Shown here in pieces: positions 24,469 to 36,806 of a stretch of 64,000 nucleotides of DNA. Each line of letters opens with the position of its first letter. Within the stretch, counting starts at the first letter, position 1. The notes under the pieces are model-generated. The model saw only the letters and a program-made list of their open reading frames with translations. It searched no databases and was not told the origin of the DNA. The stretch is from assembly GCA_025890175.1 (NCBI GenBank), contig JANPYM010000003.1, positions 22,266-86,265 on the forward strand, in the 5' to 3' direction. The position numbers and the translations under genes are program-made. The stretch is from Ciborinia camelliae (Eukaryota > Ascomycota > Leotiomycetes > Helotiales > Sclerotiniaceae).

Positions 24469-26766
24469 TACTCGAGACATCGAATCATTGTTGGCAAGGT
24501 AGTAAAGGAGGTATGGGTCATTGCGGAGGAAATTTGCATCGTGCATTGGGGACATGAGCAGTAAGAGAAAGGCGAAAGCTGTTTATCGTCACTCCCTTGG
24601 CACATCTCAACCCGCCAGGTCCAGTGCGCATGGCGTTTGAATCTTAGGTTATTGTAAGATACATTACGATTATTAACCAAGAAAAACTATCCAATCTACA
24701 AGTGCTTCTTGAGCTTTCAACATAGTCGGAATACATGCTAGGTGACTAATTAATTCTCTTTGGATACCCACTGATACATCTACTCATCTCATCCGCACAT
24801 CATCATCCGATAACTCTGAATGTACAAAGCCAGCCTCAAGACTCACCATAACCAGCCCATTTAAACCAGAAAAGAGTCACTTGAATAGCAACCTCACTTG
24901 TACATTCATACATATAGTGTATTCCTGGTTCTAAAACCGCAATTAAGTATCCAATTCCTCAAACACTCATGACAATCAAGTAATATAAACCAAATACTAC
25001 GATCTAGATGAGATATACGCCCCCTAAACAACTCGGCATCCCATCCCTCTATTCTCAAAACAGAATATCCCATCATACCACCCAATCCAAACATTCTAAT
25101 ATCCATCTAAGCCCAGAGAATACCACCTTATTCATTGCCCAACCTTCCCTACCCAATGATTCCTAAAAATGGATAAAAACCAGCATATTACCCTTTCATA
25201 GGTATCTAGACCTAACAACAAGGATCTCATTCAAATTCAGAGAATATTAGTACTCTGTTATCCAGCATCCTCTCAAATACGCATTTAAATGAATCTATTT
25301 CACTCAGCGATGAATGTTTTATTGTATTACATTACTAGGATATCTCTATATATCTCTTATCCTGTTACAAGAAAAGAAGAGTGATTTACTACTTATTCCC
25401 TACTTTCCCTTAAACAATCGTCACCAACTATGAATTGATCTTAAAGATTACATACCTAATTACGCACTCAAAGTTGAGAATCTATAAGGATATCCAAGTT
25501 CTCTTGTCGCATCCAACTAACTATGCATTACTGCGCAGACTCTCAAAATCAATAGTGTTGTATATGAACAAAGAGTTATAATACCAGGAAGAATCTCGAT
25601 CTATAGATATAAATAGCTAGCGACTAGTATCTCTCCAGCCTTCAGAATATATCAATATTCAACATCCAATCTTTAGTAAAAACCTCCATAAAGTAGTTCT
25701 CTCTCTCTCTCTTATTTATCTCTTTGACTCTTAAACCTTCTAAACAATAACCCTTCAGCATCCATGCACCCATCCATCCAACCTAAAACCCAGCCCAAAC
25801 CACCTTCCTTCCTTATCACCTTCTCTACATCCCTCTCTAAACTCCCCTCTACCCCTCTCTCTACCCCCATCCTCATCCCCAAATCCCCAAATCCCCAGTC
25901 AACCCTTCAACCCTTCAAACTAAACATCCAACATCCAACATTCAACATTCAACATCTCTCTGATCTACCCCAACAACTACATAAAATTTATAATCTACTC
26001 AGACTCCTACCACCCTGTTTTTATTCAAATATCCATCCATCCATCCATCCATCCATACACACACACATACACAACCTTATGACCTTTAACCACCGCCCCA
26101 TTCCATTACTTTCAACCACCTACCCAAGTGATCTCACAATAATCCAACCTCAACTACAGCCTCAATTACAACGATAGTCTCAACCAAAATCTCATAGCAC
26201 ACATAACTTCCTTCTCCCTCCCCTTTCCCCACCTCCCGCTTCTGCCTCTCCCTCTCACCTCCCACCTCCCTTTCCCACCAAACCACCAAACCACCCAAAC
26301 ATATATCTATAAGTAGACCAACCGACTCCCACTTTCATCAAATATCCCTCCCGTTTACCCCCGTCCTAAACTTCGCCAGCCATCCATCCAGCCACCCACC
26401 ATTTAATCACCCACTTAAAAATGAAATGCAATCACTCCATACGAATTACGTAGGTATATTACCAAAACTCCGCATTAGATGAGATGAGATGAGATATGAT
26501 AAATAAACCTATATCGGGCGGGTATTTGATATGATTGATATGATATGATATGATAAGATAATAGCTAAAAAAAAAAGAGGTCTACCTAGGAGAGGAGAGC
26601 TAGCTCCAGAAAATAACGAGATGAATTTATCATAACATTCATCAACCCATCAGCTTTTCCCGGATCCCAATTTCATTCCATTTCCCATTTGATATCTCAA
26701 TCATACAACACAACAATCTTTAGCCTTTAGAAAGTGCCCATGCCCATGTCAAATATCAAATATCAT
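24469..26766. other. Intergenic, pyrimidine-rich low-complexity DNA
   Basis: No gene called. From 25.7 to 26.4 kb the plus strand is strongly C/T-rich with CCATCCAT, CAACATTCAACATT and CCCACC runs. The 137-codon ORF at 25764..26177 is a by-product of this bias. GATGA and ATATG tandem pentamers lie near 26480-26560. Confidence 0.6.
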
Positions 26767-28024
26767 CTACCCCCTCCATTCCGAACCATTGCTCACACCA
26801 TGACTACCTTCGCCCCGCGGAGGCAGCGTTCCATCTTCTTCACTCTCATCCCCATCATCATCAAGAATCTTGGCCAACTCATCGGGATCCTTCATCTTCG
26901 CATCGCCATCCACATCCGCCGCATCAATCACCCCGCTCTCCTGGTCATCATATGATGCTCGTCTTTGGCTTTCCCCTGCAAGTACACCTTCATCTGCACT
27001 AACCGAGATACCCCTCGCTCCCCATTTGCTACCATTGCGTCCCAATTCTGGTCTGCCGTGGCCTGCGGGATTTGCTTCCTCGTCTCCATCATCGTCTTCA
27101 GTTCCGACCATATGTTTGTTGCCCAAAACACGGTTTAACAACCATCCTCTACTTATATCATCTGCATCTACCACCCCTCCATTCCTTAGCTTGACACGTT
27201 GTCGAGAATAGTAAACCCAGGCAAAATCAATATAAAATGCTGTTTGTATGACGCCACCGATAATCGAAATCGCATCTGGTGATCGATCATTGATATCAAG
27301 GGATCGCCAGATCCAGTTGATGATGTAAAAGAATCGATAAGAACCAAGTGTTACGAGATAGTAGGAATCGAGAACTGTAGGAACAGTAGTTTGTCGAAGA
27401 AGGAGAAGTTGTGGAAGGATACAGGTTGATTCGAGAAGGATGGAGAATACCCATAGGACCTAGAATCGTTCTATTAGTACCGCACATTACATGTATTTAG
27501 GACATCCGCATACCTCCATAAACCCCCAAGCAAACTTCCTCTCAAATATCATCATCAAAATCGGTGCCAACACAGCACTTCCCACAAAACAAAGACCACC
27601 CAACTTCCAAGCCTTTTCACGTTCCCTCGTTCGGGCATATACTCGTAACATAAGAAATAGGATATAGAGGGAAGAACCGATATAGAAGATCTTCAGGGTG
27701 AAGTTCCACAGGATGAAATAACCCGAAAAGAGGTCGAGATAGCGAGTTATGAAGACCATAGCATAGAGGGATTGAGTGATGAGAGAGACACCTTGTTGGC
27801 TATTAGAACGATGAACATTTTACACATTTTATGGAGTTGGCAGGAGGAATACCTTCGGCAGATGAGTTCCTGTGGATTGCGTATATGAGGATACATTTTG
27901 AGAGGGTATGAGAGATATCTCCCAGTATGCGGAAGAACTAGAGGGTGTCAATAGATATAAGGCAGGAGACGGAAGGGGAGCTTTGGATGCGCTCGAGGAG
28001 TGACATTACATTGAAGCCAGCCAT
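26767..28024 (-). CDS. ER lumen protein-retaining receptor (KDEL-receptor family) with long acidic C-terminal tail
   Basis: Four exons, 28024..28010, 27937..27853, 27791..27514 and 27459..26767, give 356 residues. Family hallmarks are FFRILGDISHTLSK at the start, SLYAMVFITRYLDLF, LKIFYIGSSLYILFLM, WVFSILLESTCILPQLLLLR and SYRFFYIINWIWR. The protein recycles HDEL/KDEL-bearing ER residents from the Golgi by pH-dependent binding and has seven membrane segments. The membrane part accounts for the usual ~215 residues. An extra ~140-residue hydrophilic tail rich in Asp/Glu/Gly follows and ends GVSNGSEWRG, so this is probably the longer ERD2-like fungal paralog rather than the short canonical receptor. 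The 15-nt first exon is inferred from frame and family fit. Confidence 0.85.
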
Positions 28025-28670
28025 TTTTTATGTTTGTATAGGTAGGTTAGCTCCCAACCAAACTGTTGCAGAGGTTCGTGGTGAGAGGGGTGGGATATGT
28101 GGTCGAAGAAGTGTGAAAGCTGCGGTATGAAGCAGATTACGCGTCGTCGCGGGCGTTATGCGACAGTAAGGTGCATTGCCGTCTTCTCAAACTGGTAGAT
28201 GGGTAACGTCGAGTTGGGAAATCCAAATGATGGCTTATTTATTTCAACCCTCAAAGACGAAGATCAAATCAATAAGGTGGTGACAGTTTGATTGTGTTAT
28301 GTACATGAAAAACAGGGGAATGTTGTAACAAGCTTTCATGTTGTTCCAGGTTCCAGGTGTTCCCCAGCTTCGGCGATTTTACTGTGGCTAGTGAACCAAA
28401 TTGTGGCTGAAGCTTGTGGCAGCTGTTATCTGCTCCCCTACGAGTATAAATCAATTGATGGATGTTATTAGTGAAGTACCTACTTACCTATCTACATAGC
28501 ATTTATATTTCCATCATTTCTCAATCTTGAGGAATTGAATATGAATATTTGTTGACATATAAAATCTAGGGTTTCGTATCAATGCCGACCTCGAATCATC
28601 GACGGACCTGCCCACCTATAAAGGATACAACGAAATACTACGTAAGTAGGTATCTAGGTTATGTACAAAG
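28025..28670. other. Intergenic, no gene seen
   Basis: Holds the KDEL-receptor upstream region and the GH76 3' flank. No conserved frame. Confidence 0.5.
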
Positions 28671-30389
28671 TTATCTGACATATACAATCTCCCACAATGC
28701 CCTCACTACAGATAATCCTCCACCTTGAGTCTCTACAGTTCTTCCTCTGCCTCGATCGTTGAGATCTTCTATCCCAATGCGATCATGGTCTCCATCTTCA
28801 CGATATCCAAGAATCTTTTTCCCTTTCACTTCTTTGGGATATTTCTCACCCATCCATTCCGTGTTCTTAGGGACTCCCATATTCCGATAGTCTATGGCCT
28901 CTCCTGACATTCGATCCGGTGTATCATCCCTATAAGTATCAAGCGCGGTTGGTGCACCCCACCACATTCCAAATCTCCCTTCTGCATCCCGAGTATTCAA
29001 TGCTGCCTCCGCATTTCGTCTTATCCAGCTTGCATACCTCGAGCACCTGCCAGTGTGCCATTCTCTGTCTAGCTTTAAAGTTTCTTCAGTTCCTGCGTAA
29101 GGTTTCTTTGGTAAATCGCTACAGAATGCAGTCAGATGATGAAAGAATATGCCCTTGAAAGTCTGTCCATCTTGAGAACAGAAACCAAGTGAGTCGCAAG
29201 CTTCTTCTAGTATTCCATTTCTACCCAAACCATACCATTTTGCCAAAGAGGAACCATCTTTAGGCGGTGGTGAAATGACAACATCATGCTTCAAATCGTA
29301 ACCTGTGGCGGCAATAACATCCGATATGAGTTTATGACCGTCCTCAAGATATGATCTTGCGGCAGTTGCATCATACAAACCTCGCTGCCCAGTTAGCAGA
29401 ACGCCTTGGTTGTAGGTATACACCATCTCATTTCGAGAATCGCAGCGGGTATTGTGACCACCAGAAAGATTTGAGATATGATAACCATCGACGTATAATC
29501 CTTGAGAATCAGTCATATTCGAACCGTTCAGCCATTTGTACGCTTCAACAGCTGCTTTCAGATACTTCGCATCGCGAGGTGGATATACGGAGTTTGAAAC
29601 CATAAACGGAGATTGGTTAGAATCTCCAGGAAAATATAGATACATCGATATCGAAGCAGCGATATAGAGTTCATTGGTGATGGCATTCTTGTATGCCAGA
29701 AGGTAAGGAGACCAAATCATCCCACCACCACAGAGAGTAGTATCCCATCCTTGTGATGCCAATTCCCAAAAGAGCCGTGCACGATGTGCAAAAGCAGGTT
29801 TATATTGTTTTCCGTACCATTCTGGTTGAGAGAAATTCGAGTAATGTAATTCGGAGTGTAGGTCAATGAATTTTACCGTCTCCAACCACCCAAGAACCAC
29901 CCATAACATATCATCATAAGCTTGTTGTCGTAAAGAGAAAGCATCCTGGCCAAAATAAAACCCAATTACTTCAGCAAAGTATTGGTTGATAATATTTTCG
30001 TTCGTCTTTGGTGAAGAGAGTGCATAGAAGGACTTTGTGAGAGTGGTAAGGGCACCGGCGACATAGGTCCCAACCACAGCTGATGTCCAGTCAATTCCTG
30101 TTGGATAAAGGCCCTGCCAGGTCGCAAAGTATTCCTCTTGTAGCACGTCCAGCGCGCCAACCATTGCCGGTAGGATTTTTGAATCTTTAGGCTTTAGGGG
30201 CTTTTGAGGATGCCCGCTCGTTGTGATATATTCATTATTCGTAAGTGGTCGTTGAGTTTGATCATTCTGTCGCACAACGTCGTCTGATCTCGCAGATACG
30301 CCAATTGAAAAAAACAGGCCGCAGAAGAAGCACAGCAGTAGTAAAGACATGCGCAGTCGTATATCGGTAACAATTGAGAAGGAAATCAT
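28671..30389 (-). CDS. Glycoside hydrolase family 76 (alpha-1,6-mannanase-like), secreted
   Basis: Uninterrupted 572-codon frame. The first true ATG is at 30389; the longer frame to 30452 begins with TTG. Residues about 13-33 form a signal peptide (LRMSLLLLCFFCGLFFSIGV). The GH76 catalytic Asp pair is at about 159-160 (QAYDDMLWVVLGWLE). The family blocks CGGGMIWSPYLLAYKNAITN and YTYNQGVLLTGQRGLYDATA are both present. GH76 proteins of the Dfg5/Dcw1 type act on mannan or GPI-anchor glycans at the cell wall. Here no GPI-like hydrophobic C-terminus is seen (the end is WEIVYVR), so the product is more likely freely secreted. Several N-glycosylation sequons (NFSQ, NGSNMT, NLSG) fit an extracellular protein. 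Confidence 0.85.
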   Translation of the reverse strand: MISFSIVTDIRLRMSLLLLCFFCGLFFSIGVSARSDDVVRQNDQTQRPLTNNEYITTSGHPQKPLKPKDSKILPAMVGALDVLQEEYFATWQGLYPTGIDWTSAVVGTYVAGALTTLTKSFYALSSPKTNENIINQYFAEVIGFYFGQDAFSLRQQAYDDMLWVVLGWLETVKFIDLHSELHYSNFSQPEWYGKQYKPAFAHRARLFWELASQGWDTTLCGGGMIWSPYLLAYKNAITNELYIAASISMYLYFPGDSNQSPFMVSNSVYPPRDAKYLKAAVEAYKWLNGSNMTDSQGLYVDGYHISNLSGGHNTRCDSRNEMVYTYNQGVLLTGQRGLYDATAARSYLEDGHKLISDVIAATGYDLKHDVVISPPPKDGSSLAKWYGLGRNGILEEACDSLGFCSQDGQTFKGIFFHHLTAFCSDLPKKPYAGTEETLKLDREWHTGRCSRYASWIRRNAEAALNTRDAEGRFGMWWGAPTALDTYRDDTPDRMSGEAIDYRNMGVPKNTEWMGEKYPKEVKGKKILGYREDGDHDRIGIEDLNDRGRGRTVETQGGGLSVVRALWEIVYVR

Positions 30390-31117
30390 GATTGAGGGTT
30401 CTCCTCTGGTGGAATGGGAACAATATGTACTGTAGGTATGAAATGGGAACAAACCAAAAATGATGAGAATAGAAAAAAAAAGGATCTCTCTGTCCCTTTA
30501 ATCAAGGAGGAAACGAAGACATTTGCATTCAATAAAATAAGAAACCGACAATGAAGTGTTCACGAGGATCTTTACAAAGGGAAGAAATCATCAACGGACG
30601 GATCAGAAATGATTTCGAAGTTCTGGTCGGGAGAGGTCAACAGGACTCGTGTTCCTGGTCTGGTCTTGGAGTAGTGCCAATGCCAAGACAACTTTTACCT
30701 TTTCGGGGATAGTTGAAACAAATGGTGGAGGCGCGGGGTTTTATCATGTGATCATGTGTCTTTCGGAGAATTTTCTCTTTTCAGCTTGACTCTTCTTTCC
30801 TTGTCATTTGGAAGAAACCAATGTTGGGAGGCATGATAAATGAAGTCACAGCTACATTGTCATCTTCATTGTCATGTTCATGGGAATAGTATCATTTCCA
30901 TTTAACGTACAACAATGAGGTTGCGATTGACGATACACTTCTGCCCCCGTGGCTTCTTGTCCTTCAGTTCACCTAGGAAATCTCAAGTATCGCTCCGACC
31001 AACTCCAGACACACCACTAATTATATACCCAACACCACAACGCCATTTCCGCTAAGTATTCATGCAAATTTGAAAGGAAGTATTTCGATGCGTGTCGAGT
31101 GCCACGCGTTGAAAGTC
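30390..31117. other. Intergenic, no gene seen
   Basis: GH76 promoter side and 3' flank of the next minus-strand gene; nothing further is identified. Confidence 0.5.
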
Positions 31118-31676
31118 TCACAAGCCGGGGACTTGATGACCTAGGTAGTTTCAGTTGTCAGTGGCATCCTCGCAATGACATTACGATAATCACTTACGAC
31201 CAAGAGGCTTGGCCCTCTTATAAATATTGTTCGCTTGTCCTTGTCGAACTTTCAAGGCTTTCGCTCTGTATCACACACAGATCAGTGTCTTGTACTCGAT
31301 ATAAATTCAAAGTTTGGATGACTGACTGTGCTTCCATCTCCAACTTGAGTTGTCTCATGTGCTCTCTTGCCTCTGCCACTGCCTCTCTAGCATTGATCAA
31401 TGCTCTATCGGCCTCTCTCTCCATTTGTTCTGCATTGATAATCCTTTGCTCTGCGGCTGCAATCACTGGATCTTGAGCGTCTCGATTCTTATGTAAGAAT
31501 CCGCGATTGCGAGTACCGCTTTGAGATGGAGTTGAGGAGACTGTAGACATGGATCGTTCGGATGGTGAGATGGATTCAGCATGGTTACGGTGGAATAGGG
31601 ATGAGCTGCGCTTTGGTGGTTCTTCCACGACTGGCTCTGGCTCATGTTCTTCTTGATGACGACCGAAGAGAGGCAT
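31118..31676 (-). CDS. Small conserved-looking coiled-coil protein
   Basis: Model: exons 31676..31327, 31265..31198 and 31140..31118, 146 residues from MPLFGRHQEE (the frame extends upstream only to a TTG). The N-terminus is acidic and Ser-rich. It leads into a long Ala/Glu/Arg helix (AAEQRIINAEQMEREADRAL, NAREAVAEAREHMRQLKLEM) that continues across the first intron into AKALKVRQGQANNIYKRAKP. Ending at the second exon (TGA at 31190..31192) is also in frame, but the strong donor GTAAGTG and acceptor CTACCTAG favour a short third exon ending HQVPGL. From memory this architecture is common in small ascomycete proteins of unknown function; that is not verified here. Confidence 0.6.
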
Positions 31677-33890
31677 GTTGATGTTTGTTTTGATTGTCTT
31701 GGGTATCAAATAAGATTTCTGGGATGAAAAGTGTATTTCTTATGTAGTAGGACTTGACGAGAGCTTGTGTATAATGTTTTTGATATTGATGGGAAGTTTT
31801 CCAAGAAGTACGAGCAGTCTCGTAATATTTATTTCCTTTCCTCTCTCCTCTCTATTTTCCCATTATCATATTCGCTTCGCTTCATGCCAAGTTTTCCTTG
31901 AGGAAACAGGGGGTGTATTACAATGACGTCAATTACGCGACGTCAGCGATCATCTCATTCCTGTACAATATAACCAACCAATAGCAAATAATTAATTGGG
32001 TTGCAATATCATAATGATTTCTGATTCAGCCTTTCTGTGTTGATCCAATTTTGTCGTCAAATAATTAATCATCGAGAAGGTGAATCAATAGCCGTTCCTG
32101 GTTTCATGGCGCCCTGGTGTGGACAAGTTACACCAAAGGGTTAGGATTACTTGCGATGGTTTCAAAAGCTCTTTGGCATTTTGGATAAAACTTGGTGCTT
32201 TCGCTTTCTACTTTGGGTTGCAGTTAATATTGACTGACTGGGTGGTTGTGTGAAATGGCTAAATCCTCCAATGTAAACCAGGAATTTGCGTCATCCGTTA
32301 GAGTTTCTCCATCTTTGTTTCTCCCTAAATCATCATTTAATGTTGAGATAACAAAAGTGGAAATTTCTCTATTTTCACTTCGTGGTGCAATAGAAGAAGC
32401 GAATATAGAAAACAGTATCGCAGAATGACAGATCGTGTTGCTACACATCACTCACTCACTCACTCACCCACGCAGTTACGCATTCTCGGCCGAAAAATAA
32501 ATAAAACCTACTCCAAATATCCCCCCTCTCAACCTTCGGTTTCCTCACTTCAACTCCAATATTGTTCCTCCAAGCATCCCACGAAAGTCGACGTACTGTA
32601 GGAGCCTCTAATTCATTGATAGGTACCATAACGATGCCCCAGCGGGTATTATTAAATACGCCCCACGCGCTGGCGTAATCGAGTCCCTTTGATACAATAC
32701 CGTGGATGAGCCGGAGATAAATACTATTGCATTGCGGAGAGCGGATCTGAGCAATTTAAGATTGCATTTCATGGTTTAAAGAGGAGTCTTAATTCTGAGG
32801 ATGCGGATGAGGATGGGGGAAAGTTTATTTCTTGTAAAGATGAGGATTAGGATGAGATGGATGATGATGAACGTTGCATTTGAGATAATTAAATCCAACA
32901 ATATATCAACGGCGAACTGCACTGTGCTAATCAACAATGGTACATCGGGATGATCCATCCATCCAACGCTCTTTTATCGAAATTTTTAACCGCGATACTC
33001 ATTGCGTGATTCGGGCTGAAAGGAAATCCAAAGTATATTTCCATCTATCCACAAAACACATGCCACTGCCAGTATTTTCCCACGTACCACGCCCCCGGGT
33101 TCTTCGCCCTCCCTTTCGAGAGCCGCATTATCATTGTCATTTTTCGTCGGTACCATACCATTATATACCCAATTTTGGAAGAGAAGAGGATGCAGAAGAA
33201 CTTATATTGCGCGACGTTAAATAACTCACCGTGCTTCTTTCTCATCATAATTGACATTCATTTGAAAGTCTCAATCGATCGCATAATGCGCATTATCCGA
33301 ATTGAACTTCAAGTATGATATCATGATACTCGAGTATAGGCTATCATAGGCTGTCATGGGCCGTCATAGGCTATCATTTGAAGAAATTACCCCACCATCA
33401 GGGGTTCTATAACCCAACCTACAGGCTTAACCAATTAAATCTCGGTTGGTTTCAGGGGCTTTATTGTGGGGTAACATCACCAACTTTATTTATCACTAAC
33501 CTTATCACTGTCATAAACTTCAAGTCCAGCCATTTTCTTTCTTTTCACCTCTAAGAAGAAGCATGTTGCCGACGACTATTCGATTTGGGACTTTTTTGAT
33601 TAGTTAACATGATGTATTTTATTAAATCACATCTCATATCTCAATTTAAACCCCGCACTATGTTATCAAATACCGAGTGCAGCTATGATCTGCCCACAGC
33701 GGGGTAGCTCTTTCTCTTTATCATTTTTCCACATTCCTCAACAAAACGCATAGCTTATTTCCATTCTTCCCTTAATATATAATTGCTCTCATTCCCCATG
33801 CAAAGCTAATTTAATAAATGAATCCCATACCCACAACACTCACAAGCAATCTCAAAAACCCAAGTCCAATCAACCTTCTCCATCTCCAAA
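31677..33890. other. Intergenic, 2.2 kb
   Basis: No supported gene. CACT tandem repeats lie near 32448. A 10-bp unit (AGGCTRTCAT / GGGCCGTCAT) is repeated four times at about 33338-33378. The 95-codon ORF at 32937..33224 is not convincing. Confidence 0.45.
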
Positions 33891-35079
33891 ATGACACTCC
33901 CCAAAACCTACAAAGCGGCCGTTTTCGAAAGCGCCAATACCCCATTCGTCATTAAAGAAATCGAGATGAGAAAACCCAAAGCAAATGAAGTACTGGTGAA
34001 AGTAATCGCCTGTGGAGTCTGCCACTCGGACGTCGTCGTTCAGTCTGGTGGTTTTGGCAATGGGTTTCCTATCATTCCCGGCCATGAAGTTATTGGTACG
34101 GTTGCGGCTGTTGGACCAGGTGTGGAGAAATGGAAGGTTGGTGAACGGGTTGGTGGTCCTTGGCATGGTGGTCATGATGGGACTTGTAAACCGTGTAATC
34201 GGGCACAGGTTCGTGATTTTATGTTTCTTTGAGCATTCGTTCTATTCCCCATTGTCAACCCTGGGGTTTCCTCTTCCTTGAGCATATCCCTTTAATTTCC
34301 CGATATATCTTTGGTTCCTCGGTTCTCTACAAGACTTTTCCCAAGTAGCCAATTGCTGATTTCCAATCCGCATGCAGTTCCAAATGTGTGTCAATCGTGA
34401 CATTAATGGCGTTACCCGCGATGGAGGATTTGCCGAATACGTACATTTGCGTAGCGAAGCCGTGGTTCGTGTACCGGAAGATATTGATCCCTATGAATAC
34501 GCACCCGTACTATGTGCTGGCATCACCGTATTCAACAGCATGCGAAAATTACAAATCACACCCGGCGAAGTAGTAGCCATTCAAGGATTAGGTGGATTGG
34601 GGCATTTAGCCGTGCAGTACGCGGCGAAGATGGGATTCAAAGTCGTGGCTATCAGTAGTGGAAATAAGAAGCGAGAATTTGCACATCAATTGGGTGCTCA
34701 TGAGTATATCGACACATCGAAAGACGACGCGGCGAAGAAGTTGACGGAGTTTGGAGGAGCAGCTTTGATTGTTTGTACGGCTCCCAATCCCAAGTCTATT
34801 TCTCCCTTAACGGCTGGATTGGCCCCGGGGGGGAAATTACTAATTTTGGCCCCTTCTGGTCTGGTGGAAATTGATTCGGTCGATCTTATCATGAAGATGG
34901 CTTCGGTTTGTGGGTTTCCTTCGGGTCATGCGCTGGATAGTGAAGAGACGATTGAGTTTACGAAGTTGCACGGTGTTCATTGTATGGTGGAGAAGTTCCC
35001 GTTGAAGGATGTTCAGAAGGCTTATGATCATATGTTGAGTGGTGGTGTTAGGTTCAGGAGTGTTTTGGTAATGGATTAA
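33891..35079 (+). CDS. Zinc-dependent medium-chain alcohol dehydrogenase
   Basis: Exons 33891..34208 and 34378..35079 (intron 169 bp, phase 0), 339 residues. The catalytic-zinc and substrate motifs are GVCHSD, PGHEVIGTV and the later Cys of VLCAGITVF. The structural-zinc lobe is the fungal form with Cys-x2-Cys and a third Cys (GTCKPCNRAQFQMC, across the intron). The nucleotide-binding turn is GLGGLGHLAVQYA, followed by the DGGFAEYV and SGGVRFRSVLV blocks. It should oxidise alcohols or reduce aldehydes with NAD(P); the substrate cannot be read from sequence. All key residues are intact. Start choice: first ATG, 12 codons before the conserved FESANTPF strand. Confidence 0.9.
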
Positions 35080-35283
35080 TTGCTTATGGGTGTATCATGG
35101 ATGGAATGGAATTGGTTAACGGCGGTCGGTTCACACGGAAAAGTTCATGCAACGAAATTGAATAAAGTACTGGTAGGTAGTTATTAGTTATTGGTTTGTT
35201 AATTTTGATGATATATTTCGTTTTCTTGCATGTACAATACAGTCAATGATATTGCTTTTGAAGATATATTATTGTTATTGTTG

Positions 35284-35313
35284 TGTATCGAGCTAGTGTA
35301 TGTAGAACTATTT
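35284..35313 (+). repeat. 30-bp inverted repeat, left copy (3' flank of alcohol dehydrogenase)
   Basis: Exactly matches the reverse complement of 39227..39256, with weaker similarity (CAACATAT and a TATTGT tract) on either side. It lies about 200 bp after the dehydrogenase stop. Confidence 0.9.
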
Positions 35314-35645
35314 CATTTCAACATATATACGTACAAATCCCAACTTCCTCCTCTCACTGAATGGTGAATTACTATCTAACTTAGGTATTCAAGTCTATCA
35401 ACCCTTCATTAATTGTCTTTTCTTTTGAAACTGTATCCAACACCTAACTTAATTCATGATCATCTGATCTAATCTATCCGTCTTGGAGATATTATAATTA
35501 TATATATATAGCTATGACATTACTGATGAGATACCTAGATGGATAGGCAGTTAAAGTGTTAAAGATGACTTATTGATCGATCTTTCTTAGTTTTAGGACG
35601 GGCATCTTTTTCCTTTTTTTGGTTAGGGGGTTGATTCTAGATAGG

Positions 35646-36806
35646 ATGGTTCTTACTACAGTAGTAGACTTTTCTTGGGTTGGTTACTTCCTTGTTTCGA
35701 GTTTATGGTTTGATAGGGGAGGTGAGGTAGGTTCTCGGGAATTTATACCGATTCGCCATGAAACTATACGACCATATGTAGATCACATTTTAATCCGCCC
35801 AGGAATCGTAAGTGCCATTTCACAAATCACATTATCCTCTTAATAATTGATCATCTCGCAGAGAATTGCTGGTCTTCGGCGGACATTTACTATTCTTCGG
35901 CCGAGAAGGGGAATGCCATTTCATCCAACTTGCCTTGAGGTTTATAAGCACGTATCGCGTCATGTTTCCAGCCGAATCACAGTTGACGACCTCATGAATT
36001 GGTACAAAAGAGAGGCGAGGAAGGCCGATTTCGATGCGTTCCCTCACAACCATTTAGTCAAATCATGCAGCCATGAACACGAGTGGTGCCACCGACCCGG
36101 CACCGAGTGGCTCACCGCAAATCCTGTCTTCGTCCCAGCGTTACCTTCTATCTTCCAGTCCGCAATATCTAAAGATCCGAAATTCTCACACGATTCATCC
36201 GCATTTCCTTCTCGTCCTTCTGGACCTTATCAATCTTCACGTCAGGCTCACGATCTCTTCCTTGGCCTTTGCCCGGAACTCCAAGACGCCATTCTATCGC
36301 ACCTTTCCTCAAAGGACATTGCATCCTTACGCCTCGTAACTCGGAGTTTCTCTCAACTTCCACAATCTCTCTTCCATAAGCTTGTTCGTTCGGAAATGCC
36401 ATGGTTATGGGAAATATACGATTCCACACCACCATCCTTTTGGGTCACCGTCTCCAGATTGGACCTCAAATCTCGCGAGGAAAGACGAAAAGCGTATAAC
36501 GACGAGTTGGAATTACAGCGAGAAGTCATCTTGGAGGAAATGCCTGCAGTGTACGATGAATGGAGAGCTTCTAAACCTGTTTTTGATGAGAGCATTAAGG
36601 GCGCGCGGAAAACGGGATTTGAAGAGGGAATAGATACACAAAAGTTGGATTGGTATCAATTATACTTGGGAGTCACTAGAGAATTCAAGGAGGGGGCGTT
36701 GAAGGGGCTCAGAAACAGAGAGAGGATTTGGAAGGATGTGGAGGAGATCATAAGAAGAATAAAGAGGTGTCAGGGGATGAACTCGCAGAGGGTTATAGTT
36801 CACTGA
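35646..36806 (+). CDS. F-box protein, fungal family; 5' end uncertain
   Basis: Exons 35646..35807 and 35862..36806 (intron 54 bp, GTAAGT...TCGCAG, phase 0), 368 residues. The F-box is at about residues 185-225 (LFLGLCPELQDAILSHLSSK then DIASLRLVTRSFSQLPQSLF), followed by MPWLWEIYD. Upstream is GMPFHPTCLEVYKHVS, typical of this fungal F-box family. F-box proteins recruit substrates to SCF ubiquitin ligases. The first exon is doubtful: its first 35 residues (MVLTTVVDFSWVGYFLVSSL...) look non-conserved, and the Cys-rich N-terminal region I would expect is missing. The gene may be truncated, or may start at the ATG at 35758. Confidence 0.7.

Noticed and set aside
25764..26177. 137-codon ORF rich in Pro, Ser, Thr and Ile
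   Set aside because: It lies in a strongly C/T-biased low-complexity stretch of CCAT and CAACATT repeats; the frame is open because TAA/TAG/TGA are rare in such DNA, and it shows no domain or splice context.
26870..27211. 113-codon plus-strand ORF rich in Ser/Ala/Pro
   Set aside because: Antisense to the acidic tail exon of the KDEL-receptor gene; Asp/Glu-rich coding DNA gives Ser/Pro-rich antisense frames.
32937..33224. 95-codon ORF with HYHCHF and similar residues
   Set aside because: No family resemblance, no intron logic, and low-complexity surroundings; could be real but cannot be supported.
34012..34281. 89-codon ORF overlapping the alcohol dehydrogenase
   Set aside because: Off-frame shadow of a well-supported gene that ends in its intron.
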